The notes: generated by a model from the letters alone, not told the origin. Counted from the stretch's first letter, positions 35,681 to 44,976 are shown. The stretch is DNA of 64,000 bases from Roseivivax jejudonensis (GCF_900172265.1 NZ_FWFK01000008.1:62001-126000); one strand, 5' to 3'. Translations and numbers: made by a program.

Positions 35681-35743
35681 TTTCGTAGGTCAGCCGTGAG
35701 GTTTCGTCGATCAGCAGGTGAGTTTCGTCTCGGAAGACGTAAC
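35681..35743. repeat. three tandem 21-bp direct repeats, candidate transposon end
   Basis: TTTCGT recurs at exactly 35681, 35702 and 35723. The first two units are TTTCGTAGGTCAGCCGTGAG and TTTCGTCGATCAGCAGGTGA (plus one base each); the third keeps only the start. A weaker unit begins at 35661. Spacing and tandem arrangement are like the overlapping TnsB-binding sites at a Tn7 end. No matching copy was found left of tnsA. Confidence 0.6.
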
Positions 35744-36204
35744 GTGTTGATAAAAATACGTTCTCTTTCGATTCGGATCTGTCTTTCCACTTCGTTCTCC
35801 AGCAGTCTCAGAAAAACGATCAGTATCAGCGCGTAATCCGGCGCCGATCGGTCGGAGCCGACGCAGGTCGCGCTGTCAGTCCAGCGAGCATGTCCACGCG
35901 GAGTCCGGAGCATATCGCGCCCTCCGAGGGGCGCTGCCACGAACGTCGGACGGAGCGAGGTGCTGTCGCTGTCTCCTCGGCAGACCGGGGCACCTGACGC
36001 AGATTTTATCTGGATTTCAGAGGGCGACCGCTCCGGTCGCGGGCCGTGCGGTCGGGCCGGAGCCGGTCACGCAAGGCTCCGGCTGCGCCGCACGCGCGGG
36101 CGAGTTGGCGGGGCGGCACGCGCAAGGAAATGTCGCCACGCTCTTGAGCCTCGGGCGAAACTTCCGCATCAAAGGGAAACGATCAAGCCAAGCTGGGGTG
36201 GCCC
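35744..36204. other. intergenic region upstream of the Mrp operon
   Basis: No gene is seen. It contains the presumed outer limit of the Tn7-like element (near 35743-35800) and the promoter region of the Mrp operon. Several GC-rich inverted segments (for example around 36040-36100) are present. Confidence 0.5.
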
Positions 36205-39063
36205 TTGTCCCTGATCCTCGTCGTTCTCATGCCGTTTCTGGGCGCTCTGCTGCCCGGCGTCCTGTATCCGGCGGGTCGGCGGACCTGTGCGCTGGGCACT
36301 CTGGCCGTGTCGGTCATCGCCCTGATCGGGCTGGCCTCGAACCTGCCGGCGCTTCTCAACGGAGAGGTGGTCACCCAGAGGATCGAGTGGCTGCCGGCGC
36401 TGGGCCTGAACGCGACCTTCTTTCTCGATCCGCTCGGCGCGTTCTTCGCCACCCTGATCCTCGGGATCGGCTGTCTGATCATCGCCTATGGGCGCTACTA
36501 CCTGTCGCGCGACGACGACATGGGCGAGTTCTACACCTACCTGCTGCTGTTCCAGGGCGCGATGGTGGGTATCGTCCTGAGCGACAACATCCTGATGCTC
36601 CTGGTGTTCTGGGAACTCACGTCGCTGTCGTCGTTCCTGCTGATCGGCTATTGGCGCCACCTGCCGGAAGGGCGGCAGGGCGCGCGCATGGCGCTGGCGG
36701 TGACCGGCATGGGCGGGCTCGCCCTGATCGGCGGGATGCTGATCCTCGGCCAGATCGCCGGGTCCTATGACCTGACCGTGATCCTGGAGAACCGCGACGC
36801 GATCCAGTCGTCGGACCTGTACCTGCCTGCATTGATCCTGATCCTGCTGGGCTGTTTCACGAAGTCCGCGCAGTTCCCGTTCCATTTCTGGCTGCCGCAC
36901 GCGATGGCCGCCCCGACGCCGGTGTCGGCCTACCTGCACTCCGCGACGATGGTGAAGGCCGGAATCTTCCTGATGGCGCGGCTGTGGCCGGTGCTGTCGG
37001 GGTCCGAGGCGTGGTTCTGGCTCGTGACGGGCGCGGGGCTCATCACGGTGGTGCTCGGCGCGGTGATCGCGCTCTTCAAGCATGACCTGAAAGCGCTCCT
37101 GGCGTTCTCGACGGTGTCGCACCTCGGGCTCATCACGATGCTGCTGGGCACCGGGACGGCGTTCGGCGCGATGACGGCGATCTTTCACATCCTCAACCAC
37201 GCGACGTTCAAGGCCGCGCTCTTCATGTCGGCCGGCATCGTCGATCACGAGGCGCATACCCGAGACATCCGCAAGCTCGGCGGGCTGAGGCACCTGATGC
37301 CGGTGACGGCCACGATCGCCACGCTCGCAGCGCTGTCGATGGCGGGCATCCCGCTCTTCAACGGGTTCGTGTCCAAGGAAATGTGGCTCGAGGAGGCGCT
37401 GCACACGACGCTGTTCGGGCCGGAGTGGCTGGTGCCGGCGGTCGCGACGGTGGGGGCACTGTTCTCGGCGGCGTACTCGTTCCGGTTCATCTTCCACACC
37501 TTCTTCGGCAAGGAGCGGCACGACTACCCGAGCCATCCGCACGATCCGAACCCGGGCATGTGGCTGCCGCCCGCGTTCCTGGTGTCGCTCGTGCTCCTGA
37601 TCGGGCTTGCGCCGTTCCTGGCGGAACCGCTGGTGAAGGGCGTGACCGGGGCGGTTCTGGGCAGCGCCGCGGAGGTGCCGGAGTATCACCTCGCGATCTG
37701 GCACGGCTTCAAACCGCCGCTCTATCTCTCCGCGGTCGCGGTGGCGGGGGGCATCCTGCTTCTGCTCTTGCATCGCTGGCTGCAGAAGGGCTGGGACGTG
37801 GTGCCACGGCCCGAGGCCAAGACGATCTTCGACGGCGTCATCGCGGGCTGCGTCTGGGTCGCGCGCCGGGTGACCTGCGTGCTGCATGACGGAGCGTTCA
37901 CGCGCTACGCGGCGATCCTGTCGGTGGCGATCCTCGCCGCGGCGGTGCATGCCTTCCTGACGGGCACGACGGGCCCGGCGACACGTGCGATGCAGCCGCC
38001 GAGCGTGGTCGCCATCGCGACATGGGTGATGCTGGTCGCCGCGACCGGGTTCCTCGTCTTCGTGCACCGCCACCGCTTTGCCGCGCTCATCCTGATCGGC
38101 ATCATCGGCCTTATCGTGTCGGTGGCCTTTGCCTTCTTCTCGGCGCCCGACCTCGCGATGACGCAGATCTCGGTCGAGGTGGTGACGGTGGTGCTCATGC
38201 TCCTGGCGCTGAACTTCCTGCCCAAGACCACCCCGGTCGAGAGCGGAATGCTGCGTCGGGCGCGCGACGCCGTGATCGCGTGCGCCGGCGGGATCGGCGC
38301 CGGGGCGCTGGCCTACTTCCTGCTGCTGCGCGATTTCGTGTCGGCGCCGATTTCGGAGTATCACCTCGAGAACTCGTATGCCGGCGGCGGCGGCACGAAC
38401 GTTGTGAACGTGATCCTCGTCGACTTCCGGGGCTTCGACACGTTCGGCGAGATCATCGTTCTGGGCATCGCGGCGATGGTGATCTACGCGCTGACGGAGG
38501 CGCTGCTGCGCGGTCCGGTGCGGGCGCGGCTTCTCAACCGCGTGCCGGAAACGCCGCTGGCCGGCGACCGGCATCCGCTGATGATGGTGGTGCTGACGCG
38601 GGTCATCATGCCCGTGCTGCTGATGATCGGCGTCTACATCTTCCTGCGCGGGCACAACATGCCCGGCGGCGGCTTCATCGCCGGTCTGGTGGTCGCGGTG
38701 GCCATCGTCCAGCAATACATGGCCTCGGGTTATGCCTGGGCCACGCAACGCCAGCGGTTCCCGTATCACGGCATTGTCGGGGCCGGCGTCCTGATCGCCG
38801 GGCTGACCGGCATCGGGGCGTGGTTCACCGGGCACGAGTTCCTGACCTCGTCCTTCACCTACATCAAATTGCCACTGCTCGACGAATTCGAGGTCGCCTC
38901 GGCGATGGGCTTCGACCTCGGCGTCTTCCTCGCGGTGCTGGGCGCGGTGCTTCTGTCGCTCGAGAGCTTCAGCCGGATGGCTCGCCGCGCCTATACCGAG
39001 GAGTCCGAGTACGCGATGGACATCGACCCGTCGCGCGAGAACCGGACAGGGGGAACAGACTGA
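36205..39063 (+). CDS. mrpA: Mrp antiporter fused subunit A/B
   Basis: Largest subunit of the multisubunit sodium(potassium)/proton antiporter Mrp (also Mnh, Pha, Sha) of the inner membrane. 952 residues. The NuoL-like part has VFWELTSLSSFLLIGYW near 135, STPVSAY-type sequence APTPVSAYLHSATMVKAGIF near 235 and LKALLAFSTVSHLGLI near 295. The C-terminal 170 residues are the MrpB domain (RVIMPVLLMIGVYIFLRGHNMPGGGFIAGLV), as in the alphaproteobacterial fused form. The start TTG at 36205 has only a weak ribosome-binding site; no better in-frame start is seen. First gene of the operon. Confidence 0.94.
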   Translation: MSLILVVLMPFLGALLPGVLYPAGRRTCALGTLAVSVIALIGLASNLPALLNGEVVTQRIEWLPALGLNATFFLDPLGAFFATLILGIGCLIIAYGRYYLSRDDDMGEFYTYLLLFQGAMVGIVLSDNILMLLVFWELTSLSSFLLIGYWRHLPEGRQGARMALAVTGMGGLALIGGMLILGQIAGSYDLTVILENRDAIQSSDLYLPALILILLGCFTKSAQFPFHFWLPHAMAAPTPVSAYLHSATMVKAGIFLMARLWPVLSGSEAWFWLVTGAGLITVVLGAVIALFKHDLKALLAFSTVSHLGLITMLLGTGTAFGAMTAIFHILNHATFKAALFMSAGIVDHEAHTRDIRKLGGLRHLMPVTATIATLAALSMAGIPLFNGFVSKEMWLEEALHTTLFGPEWLVPAVATVGALFSAAYSFRFIFHTFFGKERHDYPSHPHDPNPGMWLPPAFLVSLVLLIGLAPFLAEPLVKGVTGAVLGSAAEVPEYHLAIWHGFKPPLYLSAVAVAGGILLLLLHRWLQKGWDVVPRPEAKTIFDGVIAGCVWVARRVTCVLHDGAFTRYAAILSVAILAAAVHAFLTGTTGPATRAMQPPSVVAIATWVMLVAATGFLVFVHRHRFAALILIGIIGLIVSVAFAFFSAPDLAMTQISVEVVTVVLMLLALNFLPKTTPVESGMLRRARDAVIACAGGIGAGALAYFLLLRDFVSAPISEYHLENSYAGGGGTNVVNVILVDFRGFDTFGEIIVLGIAAMVIYALTEALLRGPVRARLLNRVPETPLAGDRHPLMMVVLTRVIMPVLLMIGVYIFLRGHNMPGGGFIAGLVVAVAIVQQYMASGYAWATQRQRFPYHGIVGAGVLIAGLTGIGAWFTGHEFLTSSFTYIKLPLLDEFEVASAMGFDLGVFLAVLGAVLLSLESFSRMARRAYTEESEYAMDIDPSRENRTGGTD

Positions 39064-39064
39064 C

Positions 39065-39427
39065 ATGGAATTGCTTGTCGCCAGCGGCATCGGGGTGCTG
39101 ACCGCCGCGGGGATCTACCTCGTGCTGCGCCTGCGCACCTTTCCGGTGATCCTCGGGACCGCGCTTCTGACCTACGCGGTCAACGTGTTCCTGTTCGCGT
39201 CGGGTCGGCTCGTCGTCGGCGCGCCGCCGATCCTGATGGACGATGCCAGCCGCTACACGGACCCGCTGCCGCAGGCGCTGGTGCTGACGGCGATCGTGAT
39301 CTCGTTCGGTATGACCGCGGTCGTGGTGATGATCGCGCTTGGCGCGTTCCTCGGCTCTGACGATGACCACGTCGACGACCAGGACGGCGCGCTCGACCCG
39401 GTGCGGAAACTGGAGCGCGCGGAATGA
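39065..39427 (+). CDS. mrpC: Mrp antiporter subunit C
   Basis: 120-residue NuoK-like membrane subunit of the Mrp complex: MELLVASGIGVLTAAGIYLVL, then FPVILGTALLTYAVNVFLFASG and ALVLTAIVISFGMTAVVVMIAL, giving three helices and a short acidic tail. The start is one base after the mrpA stop and the end overlaps mrpD by 4 bases. Confidence 0.94.
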   Translation: MELLVASGIGVLTAAGIYLVLRLRTFPVILGTALLTYAVNVFLFASGRLVVGAPPILMDDASRYTDPLPQALVLTAIVISFGMTAVVVMIALGAFLGSDDDHVDDQDGALDPVRKLERAE

Positions 39428-41097
39428 GCCACTGGATCGCCACACCGATCGTGCTGCCGGCGATGGTGGCCGCTTTCCTGCTGCTGGTCTGCCGGCATCA
39501 CCTCGGGCTGCAGCGCATCTTCGCGCTCGCTTCGGGCGTGGCGATGATCGCGATCGCGCTGGGCCTGTTCGTGCAGGCCTTCGACGGGACGATCACCCTC
39601 TACCAGTTGGGCGACTGGCAGGCGCCCTTCGGCATCGTGCTCGTCGCCGACCGGCTGTCGACGCTGATGGTCCTGCTGACCGCGGTGCTGGCGCTTCTGG
39701 TGCAGCTGCATGCGATCGGCACCGGGTGGGACGATCGCGGCCGGCATTTCCACACGCTGTTCCAGTTCCAACTGATGGGGATCATGGGCGCGTTCCTGAC
39801 CGGGGACGTGTTCAACCTCTTCGTCTTCTTCGAGGTCCTGCTGATCGCGAGCTACGGGCTGATGATCCATTCGGGCGGCACGCGCCGGACGCAAGCGGGC
39901 ACGCAATACGTGCTCTACAACCTGCTCGGCTCAACGCTCTTTCTGTTCGCGCTCGGCACGATCTACGCCGAGACCGGGACCCTCAACATGGCCGACCTGG
40001 CCGAACGCGTGCGCCAGATCGACCCGGAGAACAGCGCAGGTATCCGGGTGGCGGCGGTGCTGCTGATCATCGTGTTCGCGATCAAGGCCGCGATCGCGCC
40101 GGTGCATTTCTGGCTGCCGGCCTCCTATTCCGAGGCGCCGGGTCCGGTCGCCGCCCTGTTCGCGATCATGACGAAGGTCGGTGCCTACGCGATCATCCGC
40201 ATCTACACGCTGGTGTTCCCGCCCGACCTCGAACTGACGCAGGGTCTGATCGATACGTGGCTGCTGCCGCTGGCGCTCATCGGCCTGACGATCGGCATGG
40301 TCGGCGTGCTCGGTGCGACACGGCTCGACCGGTTGGTGGCGTTCTCGGTGATCGGGTCGATGGGCATGCTGTCGGTCGCCGTCGCGCTGTTTACCGCGGA
40401 AGGGATCACCGCCGCGCTCTACTACGTCGTGCACTCTACGCTGGCGACGGCTGCGCTGTTCCTGATCGTCGACCTCGTGGCAGAGCATCGCACCCGGCAC
40501 GCCGAGCTGGTGACCGCGCCGCCGGTCCCGAGCGCAGGCATCCTGGGCGCGATGTTCTTTGCCGCGGCGATCGCGATGGCGGGTCTGCCGCCGCTTTCGG
40601 GCTTCGTCGGCAAGCTCCTGATCCTCGACGCGGCGTTCGACAGCCCGCTCGTCGTCTGGACGTGGGCCGTGATCCTGACCACCTCTCTCGTGGCGGTGGT
40701 GGGCTTCGCCCGCGCCGGGTCGACGGTGTTCTGGAAGGCGGCGGAGGCGCAGGAGCGGCTCGATGCGGATCTCGACGACAGCCTGACCCAGATGGACAAC
40801 GTCGAGAGCAAGCCGGAGACCGATCCGCGCCGCCAGCCGGCGCTGCCGCTTCTGCCGATCGCGACGCTTCTGGGCCTGCTGGCGCTGCACACCGTGTTTT
40901 CCGGGCCGGTCAACGGCTTCATGGCCGCAACGGCCGAACAACTCTTCTCGCCCGAGCCCTACATCTCCACCGTGCTCGAGACCGAGGGCAAGGAGATCGA
41001 GTATCACGGCAGCGGCGAGTATGCCGAGGAGGGCGATGGCGACGGCCACGGCGAAGGTTCCGGCTCAGGCGAGCACGGCGAAGAGGAGGGACACTGA
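39424..41097 (+). CDS. mrpD: Mrp antiporter subunit D
   Basis: 557-residue NuoN/NuoM-like proton-channel subunit with about 14 helices. It has FNLFVFFEVLLIASYGLM near 125, IVFAIKAAIAPVHFWLPASYSEAPGPV (the antiporter core Lys/His region) near 220 and RLDRLVAFSVIGSMGML near 300. The last 30 residues are a Glu/Gly/His-rich cytoplasmic tail (GDGDGHGEGSGSGEHGEEEGH), unusually acidic. ATGA overlap with mrpC. Confidence 0.94.
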   Translation: MSHWIATPIVLPAMVAAFLLLVCRHHLGLQRIFALASGVAMIAIALGLFVQAFDGTITLYQLGDWQAPFGIVLVADRLSTLMVLLTAVLALLVQLHAIGTGWDDRGRHFHTLFQFQLMGIMGAFLTGDVFNLFVFFEVLLIASYGLMIHSGGTRRTQAGTQYVLYNLLGSTLFLFALGTIYAETGTLNMADLAERVRQIDPENSAGIRVAAVLLIIVFAIKAAIAPVHFWLPASYSEAPGPVAALFAIMTKVGAYAIIRIYTLVFPPDLELTQGLIDTWLLPLALIGLTIGMVGVLGATRLDRLVAFSVIGSMGMLSVAVALFTAEGITAALYYVVHSTLATAALFLIVDLVAEHRTRHAELVTAPPVPSAGILGAMFFAAAIAMAGLPPLSGFVGKLLILDAAFDSPLVVWTWAVILTTSLVAVVGFARAGSTVFWKAAEAQERLDADLDDSLTQMDNVESKPETDPRRQPALPLLPIATLLGLLALHTVFSGPVNGFMAATAEQLFSPEPYISTVLETEGKEIEYHGSGEYAEEGDGDGHGEGSGSGEHGEEEGH

Positions 41098-41098
41098 C

Positions 41099-41599
41099 AT
41101 GGCCCGGTTCCGCCGCGCATTGCTTCCGCATCCGCTCCTGACGCTGCTGCTGATCGTGACATGGTGCCTCGTGTCCAACTCGATCGCACTCGGGAGCATC
41201 GTTCTCGGCGCGATCCTCGGAGTGCTGATTCCGATCCTGACACTGCCGTTCTGGCCGGACGCGCCCAAGGCGCTCAGGACGGCGCGGATGGTCGGCTACA
41301 TGGGCGTCGTGATCTGGGACATCGTCGTCGCGAACATCGCGGTGGCCTGGATCGTGGTCACGCGGGCCAACCCGGCCATGCGCTCCACGTGGGTTGTCGT
41401 GCCGCTCGACCTGCGGACGCCCGAGGCGATCACCGTGCTGGCGGGGACGATCACGCTGACCCCGGGCACGGTGTCGGCGGACCTGTCGGACGAGGGGCAC
41501 GCGCTCCTGGTTCACGCGCTCGATGCCGAGGATCCGGACGCGGTCGCACGCGAGATCAAGGACCGCTACGAGCGCCGGCTGAAGGAGATCTTCGAATGA
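41099..41599 (+). CDS. mrpE: Mrp antiporter subunit E
   Basis: 166-residue MrpE, a scaffold subunit needed for complex assembly. MARFRRALLPHPLLTLLLIVTW starts at 41099, one base after the mrpD stop. Hallmarks are the MVGYMGVVIWDIVVANIAVAW segment near 65 and the hydrophilic C-terminal domain ITLTPGTVSADLSDEGHALLVHALD near 120. Overlaps mrpF by 4 bases. Confidence 0.93.
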   Translation: MARFRRALLPHPLLTLLLIVTWCLVSNSIALGSIVLGAILGVLIPILTLPFWPDAPKALRTARMVGYMGVVIWDIVVANIAVAWIVVTRANPAMRSTWVVVPLDLRTPEAITVLAGTITLTPGTVSADLSDEGHALLVHALDAEDPDAVAREIKDRYERRLKEIFE

Positions 41600-41880
41600 G
41601 CGATCCGGACCTTGTCACCTACGCGATCTGGTTCGCCTTCGGCTGCGTCTCTTTGGCGCAGGTGATGGCGATGGTGCGGCTGATCCTCGGGCCGAACACG
41701 GCGGACCGGATTCTCGCGCTCGACACGATGACCCTGAACGCCATCGGCCTGATCGTGCTTCTTGGCCTCGCTCAGGGCACGCAGATCTATTTCGAGGCGG
41801 CGCTGATCGTCGCGATGCTCGGCTTCGTGTCGACGGTCGGCTACTGCCGTTTCGTGCTGAGGGGGGACATCATCGAATGA
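41596..41880 (+). CDS. mrpF: Mrp antiporter subunit F
   Basis: 94-residue subunit with three helices; AMVRLILGPNTADRILALDTMTLN near residue 25 carries the conserved GP-x4-R and D. ATGA overlaps with mrpE before it and mrpG after it. Confidence 0.93.
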   Translation: MSDPDLVTYAIWFAFGCVSLAQVMAMVRLILGPNTADRILALDTMTLNAIGLIVLLGLAQGTQIYFEAALIVAMLGFVSTVGYCRFVLRGDIIE

Positions 41881-42254
41881 CCGCCACGCTGATTATCGAC
41901 ATCGCGACCGCCGTCAGCCTCGTGATCGGGGCGGTGTTCACGTTCGTGGGCTCGTACGGCCTCCTGAAGCTCGACGATCCGATGAAGCGGCTTCACGCGC
42001 CGACCAAGGCGGGTACGCTCGGTGTCGGTTCGCTTCTGCTGGGCTCGATCCTCGCGGCGCTCGGACGGGGCGAGCCGTCCCTGCAGGAGGTGCTGATCGT
42101 GGCGTTCCTGTTCGTGACGGCGCCGATTTCGGCGCACTTCATCTGCAAGGTGAACCTGCACCGGCGGAGCTGCGACACGCCGCCCGCGCCGGTCAACGAC
42201 ACCACGTGGTCGACGCTCGACACGCCACCCACCGGCGCGCCGAAACCGTCCTGA
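41877..42254 (+). CDS. mrpG: Mrp antiporter subunit G
   Basis: 125-residue subunit G: three helices with FTFVGSYGLLKLDDPMKRLHAPTKAGTLG near residue 22 (the family LPDxYTRxHAxTKxxTLG-type motif), and a proline-rich tail. Last gene of the operon; it is convergent with the gamma-glutamyltransferase gene 30 bases away. Confidence 0.93.
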   Translation: MTATLIIDIATAVSLVIGAVFTFVGSYGLLKLDDPMKRLHAPTKAGTLGVGSLLLGSILAALGRGEPSLQEVLIVAFLFVTAPISAHFICKVNLHRRSCDTPPAPVNDTTWSTLDTPPTGAPKPS

Positions 42255-42284
42255 CATCGGGCGGTCCGTCGCGCCGGGCCATCA

Positions 42285-44087
42285 TCATTCCCCGAGCGCA
42301 ATGCCCTCGCGGCGCGGGTCCGCGCCGCCGGTCAGCCCCTCGGGGCCGATGGCGATCACGTGCAGGCCGGAGGTCAGCTCCCGCACCTCGGTGTCGAAGC
42401 CGAGGCCACCGAGCGGATCGGCCAGCGTCTCGGCGTCCGTTCCCGCCTCCAGGTCCATCGTGCCGAAGCGGTTCAGGACATGCGGGGCGGCAACGGCGGC
42501 CTGCGCGTCCATGCCGAAATCGACCACGTTGATCACCGCCTGCGCGACGTAGCCGATGATCCGGCTGCCGCCCGGCGATCCGACGACGAGCACCGGCGCG
42601 CCGTCCCGCAGGACGATCGTCGGCGCCATCGAGGAGCGGGGGCGCTTGCCCGGTTCCACGCGGTTGGCGATGGGGCGGCCGTCCTCGTGCGTCGCAAAGG
42701 AGAAATCCGTCAGTTCGTTGTTCAGGAGGAACCCGCCCGGCGTCATCAGGCGCGAGCCGAAACCGTTCTCGATCGTCGTGGTCATCGACAGCGCGTTGCC
42801 GGCGGAGTCGACGATCGAGATGTGCGAGGTGGACGGAAACTCGATCGAGGCATCGTCGCCCCAGGCCTGGGCATGATCCCAGTCTGGCGTGCCCGGGGTC
42901 GCTTCGGACAGCGCCGCGTCGCGCCCGGCGATCAGCCCCGCGCGCTCGGTCAGGTACGCCGGATCGACGAGACCCGCGGTGGGCATCGGCACGAAATCGG
43001 AATCGGCCATGTAGCGGCCACGGTCGGCGAAAGCGAGGCGCGAGGCATCGCCGACCAGCCGCCATGTCTCGACGTCGTCCGGGCCGCCGGCCAATTCGAA
43101 ATTCTCCAGCGTGCCGAGGATCTGGCCCACGGTAAGCGCGCCGGACGAGGGCGGGCCCATCCCGCAGACCTCGTGCGCGCGGTACTCGACGCAGACCGGC
43201 GCACGTTCGCGCACCGCGTAGATTGCCAGGTCGGTCGCGGACAGCAGCCCCGGATTGCCCGCCGCGCCGCGCACCGTCTCGACCACGCCCTGCGCGATGT
43301 CGCCGGTGTAGAACGCGTTGGCGCCGTCCGTGGCGAGGGCGCGTAGCGTCTCCGCATAGGCCGGATTGGTCAGCGTGTCTCCTTCGGCAAGCGGCGTGCC
43401 GCCGGGCAGGAAGTACTCCGCCGTCGCCGGGAAGCGGCCGAGCCGCTCTGCGTCCTCGGCCACGAGGCTGGCGAGCCGGGGCGAGACGACAAAGCCGTCC
43501 TCGGCCAGCGCGATCGCCGGATCGAAGAGACCGGCCCAGTCGGCCGTGCCCCAGAGTTCGTGCGCCGCCTCGAGCAGCGCGGGTGTACCGGGCGTGCCGA
43601 CGGAGCGTCCGCCGACCACGGCGTCGAAAAAGTCGAGCGGTTCGCCCGCGTCGTCCTGGAACAGCGTGGGCGTGGCGGCAAGAGGAGCCGTCTCGCGCCC
43701 GTCGAGTGTCGTGACCGCGCCGCTGGCGGCGTCGTACCAGACGAGGAAGGCGCCGCCGCCGAGGCCGGAGCTCTGCGGCTCTACGAGCCCCAGCACGGAC
43801 TGAACGGCGATCATCGCATCCGCCGCGCTGCCGCCGGCGCGCAGCACGTCGGCGCCGGCCTCGACCGCCAGCGGGTTGGCCGCGGCGACCATCCAGTCCT
43901 CCGCGAGAACGGGCCGGCCCTCGGCCTTGGTCGCCAGCGCTGCGCGCGCGGGCTCGGACAACGAGCCGAAGGCGCTGTCCGCGCCCGCCTCCGCCGCGGC
44001 TTCGGGCGCGACGGTGTCCGCAGCGTCCTGCGCCGTGGCCGGAGCGATGGAAAGACAGAGAATGCAAAGGGCGAGGATGCGGCGCAT
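42285..44087 (-). CDS. ggt: gamma-glutamyltransferase
   Basis: Periplasmic N-terminal-nucleophile hydrolase that cleaves or transfers the gamma-glutamyl group of glutathione. 600 residues. A signal peptide (MRRILALCILCLSIAPATAQ) supports the start at 44087 rather than 44123. The precursor is cut before the catalytic Thr of the small subunit, seen in FPSTSHISIVDSAGNALSMT near residue 400, followed by NGFGSRLMTPGGFLLNNELTDF and the GSPGGSRIIGYV region near 485. The large subunit begins MVAAANPLAVEAGADVLRAGGSAADAMIA. Length and layout are normal. Possible link to the GST gene through glutathione turnover (inference). Confidence 0.94.
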   Translation of the reverse strand: MRRILALCILCLSIAPATAQDAADTVAPEAAAEAGADSAFGSLSEPARAALATKAEGRPVLAEDWMVAAANPLAVEAGADVLRAGGSAADAMIAVQSVLGLVEPQSSGLGGGAFLVWYDAASGAVTTLDGRETAPLAATPTLFQDDAGEPLDFFDAVVGGRSVGTPGTPALLEAAHELWGTADWAGLFDPAIALAEDGFVVSPRLASLVAEDAERLGRFPATAEYFLPGGTPLAEGDTLTNPAYAETLRALATDGANAFYTGDIAQGVVETVRGAAGNPGLLSATDLAIYAVRERAPVCVEYRAHEVCGMGPPSSGALTVGQILGTLENFELAGGPDDVETWRLVGDASRLAFADRGRYMADSDFVPMPTAGLVDPAYLTERAGLIAGRDAALSEATPGTPDWDHAQAWGDDASIEFPSTSHISIVDSAGNALSMTTTIENGFGSRLMTPGGFLLNNELTDFSFATHEDGRPIANRVEPGKRPRSSMAPTIVLRDGAPVLVVGSPGGSRIIGYVAQAVINVVDFGMDAQAAVAAPHVLNRFGTMDLEAGTDAETLADPLGGLGFDTEVRELTSGLHVIAIGPEGLTGGADPRREGIALGE

Positions 44088-44205
44088 GGGCGGTCTCCGG
44101 TAGGGTGCGAGGATCTCTCTCACAGGATGACCCGCGTCGCGCGAATGTCCATGCCGGGCTTCGCTCTTGCCCTTCCTCCGCGCCGCCGCTACTTGAGTGC
44201 GCGGC

Positions 44206-44281
44206 GCCGGTATAGCTCAGCTGGTAGAGCAACTGATTTGTAATCAGTGGGTCGGGGGTTCAAGTCCCTCTGCCGGCACCA
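44206..44281 (+). tRNA. tRNA-Thr (anticodon TGT)
   Basis: A full cloverleaf: acceptor arms GCCGGTA/TGCCGGC, D-arm AGCTCAGCTGGTAGAGC, anticodon loop TTTGTAA flanked by CTGA/TCAG, T-arm GGGTTCAAGTCCC and encoded CCA. The anticodon TGT reads ACA. The 3' 16 bases (44266-44281) are duplicated at 62750-62765, marking it as an integration site. Confidence 0.97.
44266..44281 (+). repeat. left attachment repeat (attL core) in tRNA-Thr
   Basis: CCCTCTGCCGGCACCA at the tRNA 3' end, identical to 62750-62765; both are preceded by GTTCAA and two differing bases. The repeats delimit an 18.5-kb element with its integrase next to the right copy. Confidence 0.9.
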
Positions 44282-44679
44282 TTAAATTATATCAAGACTT
44301 TGTTTTTTCTCGAGATTATTCTCCGCTACCGTATCTCATCCACCCTAGTATCCACCCGGTCATCGTCGCTTCGCCTTAGGTAAGGCGTTCTAGCGCTGCA
44401 TCCGGCAAAGGCCGTTGGAGCGCAGCGGCGTCCTGCCATGGTGCTGACTACCAAGCGCCGCCCTCGTTCGCAGTCGCAAGAATGACGGCATTGATGTCAG
44501 ATGCACCTCGAATTCCGGCTAAGTGGCCACAAATCCACACTATTCCGGCGAATCCACGTGCCGCATGAAGTGAGCGGGGTCCATTTCAGCGAGCTTGCAC
44601 GCGGCCACCGTCGAGAACGCGTTGCAACTGCCGCTCAGCAAAGAGCGGCAATGGCTACCGACAAAGGGGGATAGAGACC
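44282..44679. other. left-end region of the element, no gene
   Basis: AT-rich just after the tRNA, then GC-rich. The block at 44451-44509 is repeated beyond the right att site (62933-62989). On the minus strand both copies read a similar peptide (AS-x-x-NAVILATA-x-EGGAW), so it may be a remnant of a shared gene. Confidence 0.55.
44451..44509. repeat. block shared with DNA beyond the right att site
   Basis: Starts CCAAGCGCCGCCCTCG and contains CGCAAGAATGACGGCATTG; its counterpart is at 62933-62989 in the same orientation, with a handful of differences over about 57 bases. Confidence 0.75.
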
Positions 44680-44976
44680 TCAATCGTACCCATCGCTTAT
44701 TGAAGGGAAAGGTGAGTCGATACCGAGGCGACGATCAAGGTACGCAATCATGGTGGGCGTCAAGCCTTCACCATCAGGCAGACCACCGAATACGACGAAG
44801 CGCCCATCGGGCGCTTCGATTCGGTATACATTGGCTGTGCCCTGCACCCCCTCTTTAACTGTACAACCAGCCTCTTCCTGGACCCACTTGATGTACGTTC
44901 TGAGCGACGGGAACTTTCCAAAAGGTGCCGACAAGGTAATTCCACTTAAGCTGCGAGGGCGACTTCGTAACCGCAC
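44680..44976 (-). CDS. HicA-like small protein, candidate toxin
   Basis: Up to 98 residues. The GTG at 44976 overlaps the upstream gene by 31 bases; TTG at 44934 (LSAPFGKFPSLRTYIKW) is an alternative start. The sequence VYRIEAPDGRFVVFGG...GEGLTPTMIAYLDRRLGID resembles the end of HicA-type dsRNA-binding toxins, but the usual catalytic His of HicA is not evident. Position after a HicB-like gene supports a toxin-antitoxin pair. The assignment is tentative. Confidence 0.5.
   Translation of the reverse strand: MRLRSRPRSLSGITLSAPFGKFPSLRTYIKWVQEEAGCTVKEGVQGTANVYRIEAPDGRFVVFGGLPDGEGLTPTMIAYLDRRLGIDSPFPSISDGYD

Noticed and set aside
28554-36204. CRISPR-associated transposon (CAST)
   Set aside because: No Cas12k or Cascade gene and no repeat-spacer array was seen near the Tn7-like genes; short repeats present are not spaced like CRISPR repeats.
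36169-39090. A 973-codon minus-strand open frame opposite mrpA
   Set aside because: Arg/His/Asp/Gln-rich low-complexity translation; an antisense shadow caused by high GC in a real gene.
39339-41141. A 600-codon plus-strand frame across mrpC-mrpD
   Set aside because: Overlaps the clear mrpD frame and has Arg/Ala-rich, non-hydrophobic composition; a shadow.
42193-44232. A 679-codon minus-strand open frame overlapping the ggt gene
   Set aside because: Arg-rich out-of-frame translation of the gamma-glutamyltransferase gene.
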